From assembly GCA_002428485.1 (NCBI GenBank), contig DIWM01000038.1, positions 62,001-126,000 on the forward strand: DNA of 64,000 nt. Direction: 5' to 3'. A model generated the notes under the pieces. The model searched no databases. It saw only the letters and a list, made by a program, of their open reading frames with translations, and had not been told where the DNA came from. Of this stretch, positions 24,913 through 33,599 are shown piece after piece (the stretch's first letter is position 1; each line of letters begins with the position of its first letter). The position numbers were made by a program, and so were the translations under genes. This DNA is from Deltaproteobacteria bacterium UBA6106. Its GTDB lineage: Bacteria; Desulfobacterota; Syntrophorhabdia; Syntrophorhabdales; Syntrophorhabdaceae.

Positions 24913-25557
24913 ATGTTTGTAAAACAGATGCAGGTTGGCAGTTTTGCGGTATTCGCATATATCGTTTCATGCAAGATCACAAAGGACGCCCTCGTTATCG
25001 ATCCTGCGGCAGAATGCGAAATGATACTTAAAGAGGCCGCAGACAGAGGGTACACCATCAAGTATATCGTCAATACACATTGCCACGTAGACCACATCAT
25101 GGGAAACAAAAGGATGAAAGACCTTACCGGGGCAGAGATCATCATACACGAAAAAGAGGCCTACAGCCTCTCCCACCAGTCACCGTATTCTGTCGGTATG
25201 TTCGGCGGGGAGCCCTCCCCACCGGCGGATATAACCGTAAAGGACGGGGATTATATCAATATCGGAGAAACGTCCCTGCAGGTGATCCACACGCCAGGGC
25301 ACTCTCCGGGAAGTATATCGCTCTACCATAAGGGCATGGTATTCACCGGCGACACCCTGTTTGTAGGCGGCGTAGGAAGAACCGATCTCGACGGCGGCTC
25401 ATGGGAGATCCTTCTTTCTTCTGTGAGAAACAGGCTCTTTGTCCTTCCTGACGATACGATCGTTGCACCGGGGCATAATTACGGCGATGCGCCGCGCAGC
25501 ACCATTGGACACGAAAAGGTATATAATCCCTACGTGGGACAGCGGGGCGGCTATTAA
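24913..25557 (+). CDS. Metallo-beta-lactamase hydrolase, glyoxalase II-like
   Basis: 214 residues. The dinuclear metal site is H56-C-H58-V-D60-H61, with further ligands in HTPGHSPGS, FTGDTLFVGGVGRTD and VAPGHNYGDAPRS. This is the short hydroxyacylglutathione-hydrolase-like type, lacking the C-terminal glutathione-binding domain, so the thioester substrate is open. A GGGAGG site precedes the ATG. The patatin gene overlaps its 3' end. Confidence 0.85.
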   Translation: MFVKQMQVGSFAVFAYIVSCKITKDALVIDPAAECEMILKEAADRGYTIKYIVNTHCHVDHIMGNKRMKDLTGAEIIIHEKEAYSLSHQSPYSVGMFGGEPSPPADITVKDGDYINIGETSLQVIHTPGHSPGSISLYHKGMVFTGDTLFVGGVGRTDLDGGSWEILLSSVRNRLFVLPDDTIVAPGHNYGDAPRSTIGHEKVYNPYVGQRGGY

Positions 25558-26413
25558 AAAACCTTTCATCGCGATCTTCTGTTTTCTTGTTTTTCTCTGC
25601 GCGTGTCAGACATCACCGCCTGTCGCTCCTGCAAAAAAGGTGGAACCGAAGGTCGCCCTTGTCCTCGGCGGCGGTTCTGCAAAAGGGTTTGCCCACGTTG
25701 GCGTCATCAGGATCCTTGAACAGGAAAAGATACCAATACATATGATCATCGGCACCAGCGCAGGCAGCCTCATCGGGGGCATCTATGCCTCGAACCCCGA
25801 CAGCTTCCAACTCGAATGGTCAGCCTACAAAATAGACAGAAACGACATCCTCGACATCTCCATCGTCTATTCAAAGGTCGGCCCTGTCCAGGGGGCAAAG
25901 CTCGAGGCATTCGTTGAACAGACGGCAAAGGCCAAAAAGATAGAGGACACGAAAATACCCTTTTACCCCATTGCAACAGACTTAAATACCGGCGAGACGG
26001 TCACGCTCGAAAAAGGTTCCCTGGCGAAGGCCATACGGGCGTCCTCCGCTATTCCCGGCATATTCGTACCCGTCGTTTTCGGAAACAGGACCCTCGTGGA
26101 CGGCGGGGTAACCAACAATATTGCCTGCGACATCGCACGGCAAAAAGGCGCCAGCATCGTCATTGCCGTCAACCTCCAGAAAGACATTAAGGATAGCGAT
26201 ATCAATAGCGTATTTGATATCATCGGGCAATCTCTGAATATCATGATGTACGAGAACAGTAAGTCCAAGCTCCGGTACGCCGATGTAGTCATTGAGCCTG
26301 ACATAAAAGGGGTCTCGCTCTTTGACTTTACCCAGAAAAAGAAACTGATTGAAGAAGGGATGAAGGCAGCGAGAAAGGCGATCCCCAGGATAAAAGAGTT
26401 GATCGCGCAGTAA
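25487..26413 (+). CDS. Patatin-like phospholipase, lipoprotein
   Basis: Up to 308 residues. The catalytic dyad is intact: GTSAGS (Ser) and LVDGGVTNN (Asp), with the oxyanion loop LVLGGGSAKGFAH, as in bacterial RssA/YlbK-type patatins. A lipobox (FLVFLCAC, Cys acylated) follows KKPFIAIFC. The start is unclear. ATG at 25487 gives an unusually long 25-residue leader, whereas an ATT at 25553, overlapping the hydrolase stop and preceded by GGGGCGG, would give a normal lipoprotein signal. It probably acts on phospholipids from the inner face of the outer membrane or the periplasm. Confidence 0.8.
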   Translation: MRRAAPLDTKRYIIPTWDSGAAIKKPFIAIFCFLVFLCACQTSPPVAPAKKVEPKVALVLGGGSAKGFAHVGVIRILEQEKIPIHMIIGTSAGSLIGGIYASNPDSFQLEWSAYKIDRNDILDISIVYSKVGPVQGAKLEAFVEQTAKAKKIEDTKIPFYPIATDLNTGETVTLEKGSLAKAIRASSAIPGIFVPVVFGNRTLVDGGVTNNIACDIARQKGASIVIAVNLQKDIKDSDINSVFDIIGQSLNIMMYENSKSKLRYADVVIEPDIKGVSLFDFTQKKKLIEEGMKAARKAIPRIKELIAQ

Positions 26414-26427
26414 GGTCCGGTACAAAA

Positions 26428-27177
26428 ATGATATTCATCATCAAAAAACTGGTCACCCATTGTCTCCTCCCTCCCGGAATATTTATTATTCTCCTTTTGC
26501 TCGCCTGCATTTTTCTGAAGAGGCGGCTTAAACTCCTTGCCTTTCTTTTTGCCCTCTTTATTTACATCCTGAGCATTGGACCGACGAAAGACATCCTGCT
26601 CGTCCCCCTTGAGAACAGCTTTGTCGTCCCCTCCCTTGAAGAAGTAAAGACAGGTGATGTCTATGTTGTCCTCGGGGGAGGAATCTATGACAATGCACCG
26701 GATGTGGACGGCAAAGGGACCTTAAGCGGCGATGCCCTCGCGCGGGTGCTCACTGCCTATAAGCTTTACAGTATCTCCAAAAAACCGGTCATACTCTCAG
26801 GGGGAAGGATATTCGGCAGGACAGCCGAGGCGGACATTGCAAAACGAACCTTGATTTCCTTTGGTGTCAACGAAAAGGACATCATTGCTGAATCAAAGAG
26901 CATAGATACCTATGAGAATGCGCTGTTTGTCAAAGAGATCGCTGATGCGCACAGGATCAGCAGAATCGTCCTCATAACAAGCGCATACCATATGAAGAGG
27001 TCTCATCTGCTCTTCAGCAGACGCTTCCGGGACATCATCCCCTACCCTGCCGGATATCTAACGTCGAGGACCAGGTACGACGTGCTGAGCTTCCTGCCCA
27101 GCGCCGCGGCGCTTGCGGACTCATCTCTTGCGTTGAAGGAGTATATGGGCATAGCCTTTTACCGGATCAGGCCCTGA
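26428..27177 (+). CDS. YdcF/SanA (DUF218) family membrane protein
   Basis: 249 residues. Two N-terminal hydrophobic helices (ILLLLACIF and LAFLFALFIYILSIG) anchor a DUF218 domain with DVYVVLGGGIYDN, SGDALARVLTAYKL, PVILSGGRIFG, ESKSIDTYENALFVKEI and ITSAYHMKRS. The family includes E. coli ElyC and SanA, linked to envelope integrity and lipid-carrier metabolism. It starts 14 bases after the patatin, so the two are likely co-transcribed. Its end overlaps the convergent epmA gene by 11 bases. Confidence 0.85.
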   Translation: MIFIIKKLVTHCLLPPGIFIILLLLACIFLKRRLKLLAFLFALFIYILSIGPTKDILLVPLENSFVVPSLEEVKTGDVYVVLGGGIYDNAPDVDGKGTLSGDALARVLTAYKLYSISKKPVILSGGRIFGRTAEADIAKRTLISFGVNEKDIIAESKSIDTYENALFVKEIADAHRISRIVLITSAYHMKRSHLLFSRRFRDIIPYPAGYLTSRTRYDVLSFLPSAAALADSSLALKEYMGIAFYRIRP

Positions 27178-28135
27178 ACCTGTTCACCATAACATCGTCG
27201 ATCCTTGTCTTTCCGAGAAGCGCCATCAGGAGCCTGTCAACGCCGACTGAAACGCCCGTGTATACACCATCCAGGCCGCTAAGGGAACCGACAAACTCCT
27301 CGTCGATGGGGAAGGTATCCTTTCCGAGCCTCGCCCTTTCCTGATTGTCCGCGAGAAAGCGCGCCCTCTGCTCCTCGCTGTCCAGCAGTTCGGTGTACCC
27401 GTTCGCGACCTCGAGACCGTTGATATAGAGCTCAAAACGCTCTACCTTCATGGGGTTGCCTCTCTTTCGTTTTGCCATCGTTGAAATGGACTGAGGCCAG
27501 TCGATGACAAAATATGGCGCATCGCTCTCCATAGCCGGCTCTATGTCCTGTATAAAGAGCTTGAAGAAGAGGCTGTTCCAGTCATCGCGGTCATCGATGC
27601 CCGCAAAACCCTTCGTTTGCAATGCCCGGAAGAGGCCATCCCTGTCGAGGACAAAGGGATCAATGCCGGTCTTTTCAATAAAGAGCGACTCGAGATCGTA
27701 AGCCCTGAAAGGTTTTGTAAAGCCTGTCCGCCGGTCATGCAAAAGCCTGTCAGCAACAAACAATACAAGCGCCTCCACCTCCTGCATCATGTCGCGATAG
27801 CCGCCTTTGCGATACCATTCCAGCATGGTGAACTCTATGCCGTGGATCTCGTCGAATTCCTCCACCCTGTATACTTTGCAGATCTGGAATATCTTCTCGC
27901 TTCCCGCTGCGAGGAGCTTCTTCATTCCCATCTCCGGCGACGTGTGGAGATGCCAGGGACCGCTCTTTTCAACAAATACAGCAAGCGGGTCGATCTGTGG
28001 ATCAGGCGGCGCCGTTCTCATGAGGTTTGCCGTCTCCACCTCAATGTACCCGAGGTCGTAAAAATATTCCCGCATGGCCTTTAAAAGCTCATGACGTACC
28101 TTCAGTATGTCCTGTATCGCCCTATCTTCCGCCAT
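27167..28135 (-). CDS. epmA: EF-P lysine aminoacylase EpmA (PoxA/GenX)
   Basis: 322 residues, equal to the E. coli protein (325) and lacking the N-terminal anticodon-binding domain of lysyl-tRNA synthetase. Class II synthetase motifs are LRTAPPDPQIDPL-like residues, HTSPEMGMKKLL (motif 2 region), FQICKVYRVEE, HGIEFTMLEWYR and VSVGVDRLLMALLG (motif 3). EpmA attaches beta-lysine to elongation factor P. An AAGGAAAGAAG site fixes ATG 28135; the ORF continues upstream into a repeat and should not be extended. No efp gene is in the window. A KamA-like enzyme that might supply beta-lysine is at 61829. Confidence 0.88.
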   Translation of the reverse strand: MAEDRAIQDILKVRHELLKAMREYFYDLGYIEVETANLMRTAPPDPQIDPLAVFVEKSGPWHLHTSPEMGMKKLLAAGSEKIFQICKVYRVEEFDEIHGIEFTMLEWYRKGGYRDMMQEVEALVLFVADRLLHDRRTGFTKPFRAYDLESLFIEKTGIDPFVLDRDGLFRALQTKGFAGIDDRDDWNSLFFKLFIQDIEPAMESDAPYFVIDWPQSISTMAKRKRGNPMKVERFELYINGLEVANGYTELLDSEEQRARFLADNQERARLGKDTFPIDEEFVGSLSGLDGVYTGVSVGVDRLLMALLGKTRIDDVMVNRFRA

Positions 28136-28148
28136 CTTCTTTCCTTCA

Positions 28149-28275
28149 ATCCAGATGATTCCCCGCAGCTTGCTGCGGGGTGACACTATTCCCTCTCCCC
28201 ACGCGGGAGAGGGCAGGGTGAGGGGGCATAATCATGCCGCTTCTATCCTCTGATACCTCGCAGCTTGCTGCGGGG
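28149..28275 (-). repeat. Repeat family C, copy 1 (upstream of epmA)
   Basis: Bounded by ccccgcagcttgctgcgggg hairpins at both ends, with ctctccccacgcgggagagg and gtgagggggcataatcatgcc inside. It lies immediately upstream of the epmA ribosome site and in the same orientation relative to that gene as copies 2 (36300) and 3 (57662) relative to theirs. Confidence 0.75.
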
Positions 28276-28437
28276 TAGTTCATTAAGTTGGTTGTCAGCT
28301 GTATTGTAAAAGGTAAAAAGTGAAAAGTAAAAGGTTTTAAACATTTCACCTTTCACCTTTCTCCTTTCACAGGGTTCATCTCCTCGTGCCTTTCCATTAT
28401 TGCTTTTTGGGGCGTAAAAAAGTATACTTTCCCACAC

Positions 28438-28532
28438 GGAGAGGTGACCGAGCTGGCCGAAGGTGCTCGCCTGCTAAGCGAGTGTACGTGCTAAAACGCG
28501 TACCCAGGGTTCAAATCCCTGCCTCTCCGCCA
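28438..28532 (+). tRNA. tRNA-Ser (GCU)
   Basis: Type II tRNA with acceptor GGAGAGG/CCTCTCC, discriminator G and encoded CCA (28530-28532). The anticodon loop CTGCTAA between CTCGC and GCGAG gives GCU. The long variable arm (tgtacgtgctaaaacgcgtac) is typical of serine tRNAs. A hipBA locus begins 60 bases downstream. Confidence 0.93.
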
Positions 28533-28592
28533 TTGTTTTTTCGTATTGGATGGTCTGTTCTTCTGTCGACCTGCCTGATCTTTTTTTGGGGA

Positions 28593-29786
28593 CTACTCCA
28601 ATCCCCTGACACCTTCTTCCCATTGTGCCATCATTCGTTCGCCGATCTCACGAAAATCGGGGTGGTCCGATATGTAGGCCGGGATCGTCTCTCTCGTCGC
28701 CATCACCGCTTCAGCGGCACCGCTGAATATGTTCGACACCTTCTTTACGGGCAAAGAGAGGTGCGAGACGGCGAAACGCTCCAGCGCCTTCCGGGGCCAC
28801 CATTTCTTTGTGCCTGCCAGGGTCAGGGCGGGCACGTCCTTGCTGACGTAAGCCGTTGTTGTTACCACGTCATAGACGGGGGCAAGTTCGACGGCGCCAC
28901 CGGGCTCGGCGTAGAGCACGCCGAAATTCTTCAGATGGGCATCGCCGTTTCGAAGCATGACCGACAGGACCAGAGCGGCAAAAAACTGTTCTCTCGCCGC
29001 CATCAGACGGTCGCCGGAGATATAATCGCCAATGCTCTTCGCTACCCTTTCATAGCTCCCGGAATACTTCTGTGACGTACCAAACGCCTGCAGGCTGCAC
29101 ATGTCTTCAAAACCGATCGGAGCGCCCTCTGTGGTGATGTCGAACCGCCGCATGATGAAAAGGCCTCCGTTGTCTGAGAGGAAATACTCCGGTGTCGGCA
29201 GCCCCGCGCGCTTCACCGCCGTCATGCAGAAGTACTCGTTGGGAGCCAGGCATAGGTAATCTGACCCCCAGGACTTGACGATGTACCCTGACGAGGCCAA
29301 CGATCCCTTTTCCGACGCATTGAGGAGGACCTTTGGCTGGACCCCCGATATTCCCGACCGAAGGGCGTATTTCGTAACGAGTTCATGGAAAAGCTCCCTC
29401 GCGTCCGGATAGGTGAGCAATTCATCCAGGGATTCCGGCGTTTCGGCAATCCCCGGCGAGGCGTCACCGGGGAGAGCAAACCGGTTTCTCCCCACCTGGT
29501 TGCCACCTGTCACCCGTAGTATGGAGAGGTCATCTTCTCCCACCACCTTGGCGATGGCCCGACGGATCGCATCAAGGAGCGCACCTTCGGGAAGGTTCAT
29601 CTGGAATACAGGGTGCAGGTCGCTGCTTACCCAGCTCGCCAGACGGACGGGCATGGTCAGGGATACCTGGGCTGTGCTTCCCGCCTCCGGTGAATAGGTG
29701 AACACATATTCCTTTCGCGATTCCCTCGCGAGAAGGCCCGACCTTTTGCCGCCGGCCCACACGGCAAGCGAAGGAATAGTGGCCAT
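28593..29786 (-). CDS. hipA: HipA-family serine/threonine kinase toxin
   Basis: 397 residues. The N-terminal Couple_hipA segment (VWAGGKRSGLLARES) is followed by the kinase fold. SGISGVQPKVLLN contains the P-loop serine that is autophosphorylated in E. coli HipA (Ser150). MLRNGDAHLKNFGVLY carries the catalytic Asp and Asn, and APVYDVVTT carries the metal-binding Asp. HipA phosphorylates glutamyl-tRNA synthetase in E. coli, causing growth arrest. Its ATG overlaps the hipB stop in TAATG, so the two are translationally coupled. The catalytic residues look intact. Confidence 0.88.
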   Translation of the reverse strand: MATIPSLAVWAGGKRSGLLARESRKEYVFTYSPEAGSTAQVSLTMPVRLASWVSSDLHPVFQMNLPEGALLDAIRRAIAKVVGEDDLSILRVTGGNQVGRNRFALPGDASPGIAETPESLDELLTYPDARELFHELVTKYALRSGISGVQPKVLLNASEKGSLASSGYIVKSWGSDYLCLAPNEYFCMTAVKRAGLPTPEYFLSDNGGLFIMRRFDITTEGAPIGFEDMCSLQAFGTSQKYSGSYERVAKSIGDYISGDRLMAAREQFFAALVLSVMLRNGDAHLKNFGVLYAEPGGAVELAPVYDVVTTTAYVSKDVPALTLAGTKKWWPRKALERFAVSHLSLPVKKVSNIFSGAAEAVMATRETIPAYISDHPDFREIGERMMAQWEEGVRGLE

Positions 29787-30031
29787 TAACCGCCCTCCAC
29801 TTCACGAAGCTCTTCCAGTGTCGGAAAAGCGCCCGACAGCCGGACGCGTAATTCCAACCCAAGGAATTCAAGAACCCTGATAAGCTTCCTCGTTCCAATA
29901 TCCTGGACGGTGCCGTTCTCTATCTGTCCTATGGTGGTACGGCTCATGCCGAGGGCTTTCGCCAGCTTTGCCTGGGAGATTCGGCGGGCCTTCCGGGCTT
30001 TCCGGATCTCTTTACCTATGGAGAAGAGCAT
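29786..30031 (-). CDS. hipB: HipB antitoxin, HTH repressor
   Basis: 81 residues. The XRE-type helix-turn-helix is ISQAKLAKALGMSRTTIGQIENG; the C-terminus forms a short helical tail (EFLGLELRVRL). It binds and neutralises HipA and represses the operon. The ATG at 30031 directly abuts a perfect inverted repeat, and no Shine-Dalgarno lies in front, so translation is probably leaderless. Autoregulation through the palindrome is expected. Confidence 0.85.
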   Translation of the reverse strand: MLFSIGKEIRKARKARRISQAKLAKALGMSRTTIGQIENGTVQDIGTRKLIRVLEFLGLELRVRLSGAFPTLEELREVEGG

Positions 30032-30095
30032 ATATGTATTGTATATGATGCATTATTGTTAGTCAAGAACTAAATGCATCATATACAATACATAT
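30032..30095 (-). promoter_or_regulatory. hipBA operator: 23-base perfect inverted repeat flanking a consensus promoter
   Basis: Arms at 30032-30054 and 30073-30095 are exact reverse complements (each ends in the ATATGTATTG / CAATACATAT sequence), separated by 18 bases. On the reverse strand TTGACT (30066-30061), a 17-base spacer and TACAAT (30043-30038) make a near-consensus promoter: the -35 lies in the loop between arms and the -10 inside the proximal arm. Predicted start of transcription falls at or within a few bases of the hipB ATG. Two HipB dimers on the arms would occlude RNA polymerase. Confidence 0.8.
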
Positions 30096-30169
30096 TTCTG
30101 ACGCACCAATATTTTCTTGATCAAGGATGAAAGGTTAAAAGGAATAGTTCCTAACAAATCATATTTCGT

Positions 30170-30300
30170 AGTTCGTATATTGAAATACTCGAAAAACCAT
30201 GAGGTATTAGGAGATAAGGGATGATGAACTGGAAGTTACTACATACGATATACTATATACGATATACTGTCGTTGACGGCTGATCGCCGATGGCTCATAA
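30170..30300. repeat. Mixed intergenic repeat block upstream of carB
   Basis: Contains tcgtagttcgtatattg, two acgatatactatata-like words and gttgacggctgatcgccgatgg. The words are shared with 21127-21260, 41822-41895 and 56251-56378. No gene seen; the carB promoter follows directly. Confidence 0.6.
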
Positions 30301-30305
30301 AGCAC

Positions 30306-30334
30306 TTGACCCCGGCATCGCATTTTGATAGGAT
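30306..30334 (+). promoter_or_regulatory. carB promoter
   Basis: TTGACC at 30306-30311, 17-base spacer, TAGGAT at 30329-30334. Transcription would begin near 30341, leaving a 26-base leader with a GGAAGG ribosome site before ATG 30367. Confidence 0.6.
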
Positions 30335-30366
30335 GCCTAAGCAAATCTCTTCGGAAGGTGTGGAAA

Positions 30367-33300
30367 ATGTTTAAAAAGATCGAGGGAATAGATAAAGTCC
30401 TTATCATCGGCTCAGGGCCGATCATCATAGGCCAGGCATGTGAATTTGACTACTCCGGCACGCAGGCATGCAAGGCTCTCAGGGCTGCCGGTTACACGAT
30501 CGTCCTCGTCAATTCCAATCCGGCTACGATCATGACGGATCCCGGCATGGCGGATGTAACATACATTGAGCCCCTCACCGTGGAAACCCTTGAGAAGATC
30601 ATTGCAAAGGAAAGGCCACAGGGGCTGCTCCCTAACCTCGGCGGGCAGACAGGCCTCAACCTGGCTGCAGACCTCTCGAAAAAAGGCATCCTGAAGAAAT
30701 ACGGTGTGCAGATCATCGGCGTCCAGGCTGATGCCATCGAGCGGGGAGAGGACAGGAGCGAGTTCAAGAAGACCATGGCGAAACTTGGCATCCCGATGCC
30801 CGAGAGCGCCCTCGCCTATTCAGTCGAGGAGGCGCTGGAGATCGCCGACAGGCTCGGCTACCCGGTCGTCGTGAGGCCCGCCTATACCCTCGGCGGGACA
30901 GGCGGCGGCATCACGTACAACAAGGAAGAGCTCAAGGTGATAGCAAGCAGGGGTATTTCGGCAAGTCTCATCGGGCAGATACTCATAGAGGAGGCTGTCC
31001 TCGGATGGGAAGAGCTCGAGCTTGAGGTCGTAAGGGACGCTGACAACAACATGATCACCGTCTGCTTTATTGAGAACATCGACCCCATGGGCGTCCATAC
31101 GGGCGATTCCTTCTGCTCCGCGCCCATGCTTACCATCTCTGAAGAGCTGCAGAAGAAGCTGCAGGAATACTCCTACCGGATCGTTGAAGCGATCCAGGTG
31201 ATCGGCGGAACAAATATACAATTTGCCCACAACCCTGAAGACGGGAGGGTCGTCGTTATCGAAATAAACCCGAGGACATCGCGGTCATCTGCCCTTGCAT
31301 CAAAGGCAACAGGGTTTCCCATAGCCTTCATCTCGGCAAAACTGGCGGGCGGCTACAAGCTCAGAGATATCCCCTACTACCGGGGTGGAACCCTCGACAA
31401 ATACACTCCCTCGGGAGATTACGTGGTCATAAAGTTCGCGCGGTGGGCCTTTGAAAAGTTCAGAGAGGCGGAGGACAGGCTGGGAACACAGATGAAGGCC
31501 GTAGGCGAGGTCATGAGCATCGGGAAAAACTATAAAGAGGCCTTTCAGAAGTCCATACGCTCCCTGGAGATCAAACGGTACGGACTGGGCTTCGCAAGTA
31601 ACTTCAACAACCTGCCTCTCGACGAACTGATGAGGCGCCTCAATGAACCATCGTCGGAAAGGCAGTTCATCATGTACGAGGCGCTGCGGAAGGGCGCTGC
31701 GGTGGACAAGCTTTTCGAAAGAACAAAGATCAAACGGTGGTTCATCCAGCAGATGAAGGAGCTCGTTGAACTCGAGGAAGAGATACTGAAGTACAAGGGC
31801 AGGGATCTGCCTGATGCCCTGCTTATAAAGGCAAAAAAAGACGGCTTCGCGGACAAGTACCTTGCACAGATCCTTGACACCACTGAAGACAAGATAAGGG
31901 ACAGGAGGATCGCGCTGGGCAAGAAAGAGGCCTGGTGCAAGGTGCCTGTAAGCGGCGCCGATGCGGCGTACTACTATTCCACCTATAACGCCGCTGACGA
32001 GGTAGACGTCAGCGACAGGTCCAAGGTAATGATCCTCGGCGGAGGCCCCAACAGGATCGGCCAGGGCATTGAGTTCGATTACACCTGCGTCCACGCAGCC
32101 TTTACCCTCAGGGATGAAGGATATGAATCGATCATGGTCAACTGCAACCCCGAAACGGTATCGACCGATTACGATACCTCCGACAAGCTCTATTTTGAGC
32201 CCCTCACCGTCGAGGACGTCCTCAGCATTTACAACAAGGAGAAGCCCATCGGGGTTATCGTGCAGTTCGGCGGGCAGACGCCGCTCAACATCGCGAAAGA
32301 GCTTGAAGAGGCAGGGGTAAAGATCCTCGGGACATCGCCTGAAAGCATCGACCTCGCCGAGGATAGGAAGCGCTTTAAGAATGTAATGCACAAACTCGGG
32401 ATCCCGCAGCCCGAGAGTGGGACGGCGACAGCCCTCGGAGAGGCCCTCGCCGTTGCTCGCGAGATCGGTTACCCCCTCATGGTAAGGCCATCTTATGTCC
32501 TTGGCGGACGCGGCATGGAGGTCGTCTATGACGATGATATGCTCACATCTTACGTCAATGCCGCTGTGGAGATATGGCCGGGGCGCCCTATCCTGATAGA
32601 CAAATTCCTTGAGAACGCTATTGAGGTTGAGGCGGATGCCATTGCTGACGGTGAAGATGCCTTTGTCCCGTCCATTATGGAGCATATTGAGCTCGCGGGA
32701 GTCCATTCCGGCGACAGCGCATGCGCGATCCCTCCGAAAACACTCTCGGCAAAACATATCGCGACGATCAACGAATACACAAAGCAGATAGCCATTGAGC
32801 TCAACGTTGTGGGCCTCATGAACATCCAGTACGCGATCGCAAACGATATAGTCTACATACTCGAAGCAAACCCCCGTGCGAGCAGGACCGTGCCCCTTGT
32901 ATCAAAGGTCACCGGCGTGCAAATGGCGCGGATCGCGACACGGGTCATGCTGGGCAGGAAGCTGAAAGACATGGACCTCAAGCACAAAAGCTACCCGCAC
33001 GTCGGCGTAAAGGAATCGGTATTTCCTTTCAATATGTTCCCCGAAGTAGATCCGACCCTCGGACCGGAGATGAAGTCCACAGGAGAGGTCCTCGGCATGG
33101 CTGATTCCTTCGGCCTCGCCTTCTTCAAATCGCAGGAGGCAGCCGGTCAGAAATTACCCGATAAGGGAACGGTGCTCATCACTGTAACGCCAAATGAAAG
33201 GAAAGAGATCCTTGGTGTGGCACAATACCTGAAAGAAGCAGGATTTAATATCCTCGCAACTGAAGGAACACATAAATTCTTTCAGGAGAACAGCGTGGAA

Positions 33301-33573
33301 TCGACGTTCATCAAAAAGGTTCACGAAGGAAGGCCGAATATCGTCGACGCGATCCACAATAAGGAAATCCAGCTTATCATCAACACGCCTATAGGCAAGA
33401 ACAGCATGTATGATGACTCGTACATCCGGAAGGCAGCGATCAAGCACAAGGTGCCCTACATAACGACGGCGCCTGCCGCAAAAGCGGCAGCAGAGGGTAT
33501 CAAGGCATATATCGGGCAAAAAACAAGTTCCGCGGTGAAATCGCTGCAGATGTACCATAAAGAGATCACGTGA
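30367..33573 (+). CDS. carB: Carbamoyl-phosphate synthase large subunit
   Basis: 1068 residues, full length. Two homologous ATP-grasp halves are visible: LIIGSGPIIIGQACEFDYSG and VILGGGPNRIGQGIEFDYTC-like starts, each with TVSTDYDTSD-type and FGGQTPLN segments, followed by the C-terminal MGS-like regulatory domain (about residues 930-1068). The first half phosphorylates bicarbonate and the second phosphorylates carbamate, feeding pyrimidine and arginine synthesis. GGAAGGTG before the ATG sets the start. carA is not adjacent. It is divergent from hipBA and apparently monocistronic. Confidence 0.97.
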   Translation: MFKKIEGIDKVLIIGSGPIIIGQACEFDYSGTQACKALRAAGYTIVLVNSNPATIMTDPGMADVTYIEPLTVETLEKIIAKERPQGLLPNLGGQTGLNLAADLSKKGILKKYGVQIIGVQADAIERGEDRSEFKKTMAKLGIPMPESALAYSVEEALEIADRLGYPVVVRPAYTLGGTGGGITYNKEELKVIASRGISASLIGQILIEEAVLGWEELELEVVRDADNNMITVCFIENIDPMGVHTGDSFCSAPMLTISEELQKKLQEYSYRIVEAIQVIGGTNIQFAHNPEDGRVVVIEINPRTSRSSALASKATGFPIAFISAKLAGGYKLRDIPYYRGGTLDKYTPSGDYVVIKFARWAFEKFREAEDRLGTQMKAVGEVMSIGKNYKEAFQKSIRSLEIKRYGLGFASNFNNLPLDELMRRLNEPSSERQFIMYEALRKGAAVDKLFERTKIKRWFIQQMKELVELEEEILKYKGRDLPDALLIKAKKDGFADKYLAQILDTTEDKIRDRRIALGKKEAWCKVPVSGADAAYYYSTYNAADEVDVSDRSKVMILGGGPNRIGQGIEFDYTCVHAAFTLRDEGYESIMVNCNPETVSTDYDTSDKLYFEPLTVEDVLSIYNKEKPIGVIVQFGGQTPLNIAKELEEAGVKILGTSPESIDLAEDRKRFKNVMHKLGIPQPESGTATALGEALAVAREIGYPLMVRPSYVLGGRGMEVVYDDDMLTSYVNAAVEIWPGRPILIDKFLENAIEVEADAIADGEDAFVPSIMEHIELAGVHSGDSACAIPPKTLSAKHIATINEYTKQIAIELNVVGLMNIQYAIANDIVYILEANPRASRTVPLVSKVTGVQMARIATRVMLGRKLKDMDLKHKSYPHVGVKESVFPFNMFPEVDPTLGPEMKSTGEVLGMADSFGLAFFKSQEAAGQKLPDKGTVLITVTPNERKEILGVAQYLKEAGFNILATEGTHKFFQENSVESTFIKKVHEGRPNIVDAIHNKEIQLIINTPIGKNSMYDDSYIRKAAIKHKVPYITTAPAAKAAAEGIKAYIGQKTSSAVKSLQMYHKEIT

Positions 33574-33599
33574 ATCGAGAACCCGTAAGGCGGGAAACC

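Noticed and set aside
28136..28186. N-terminal extension of epmA
   Set aside because: Reads through the family C repeat; a good ribosome site and family length support 28135.
28386..29075. 229-codon forward frame across tRNA-Ser and hipA
   Set aside because: Would translate the tRNA and run antisense to hipA.
31300..32757. 485-codon open frame antisense to carB
   Set aside because: Lies wholly within carB in the mirror frame; no ribosome site and no recognisable motif. Produced by the codon bias of the real gene.
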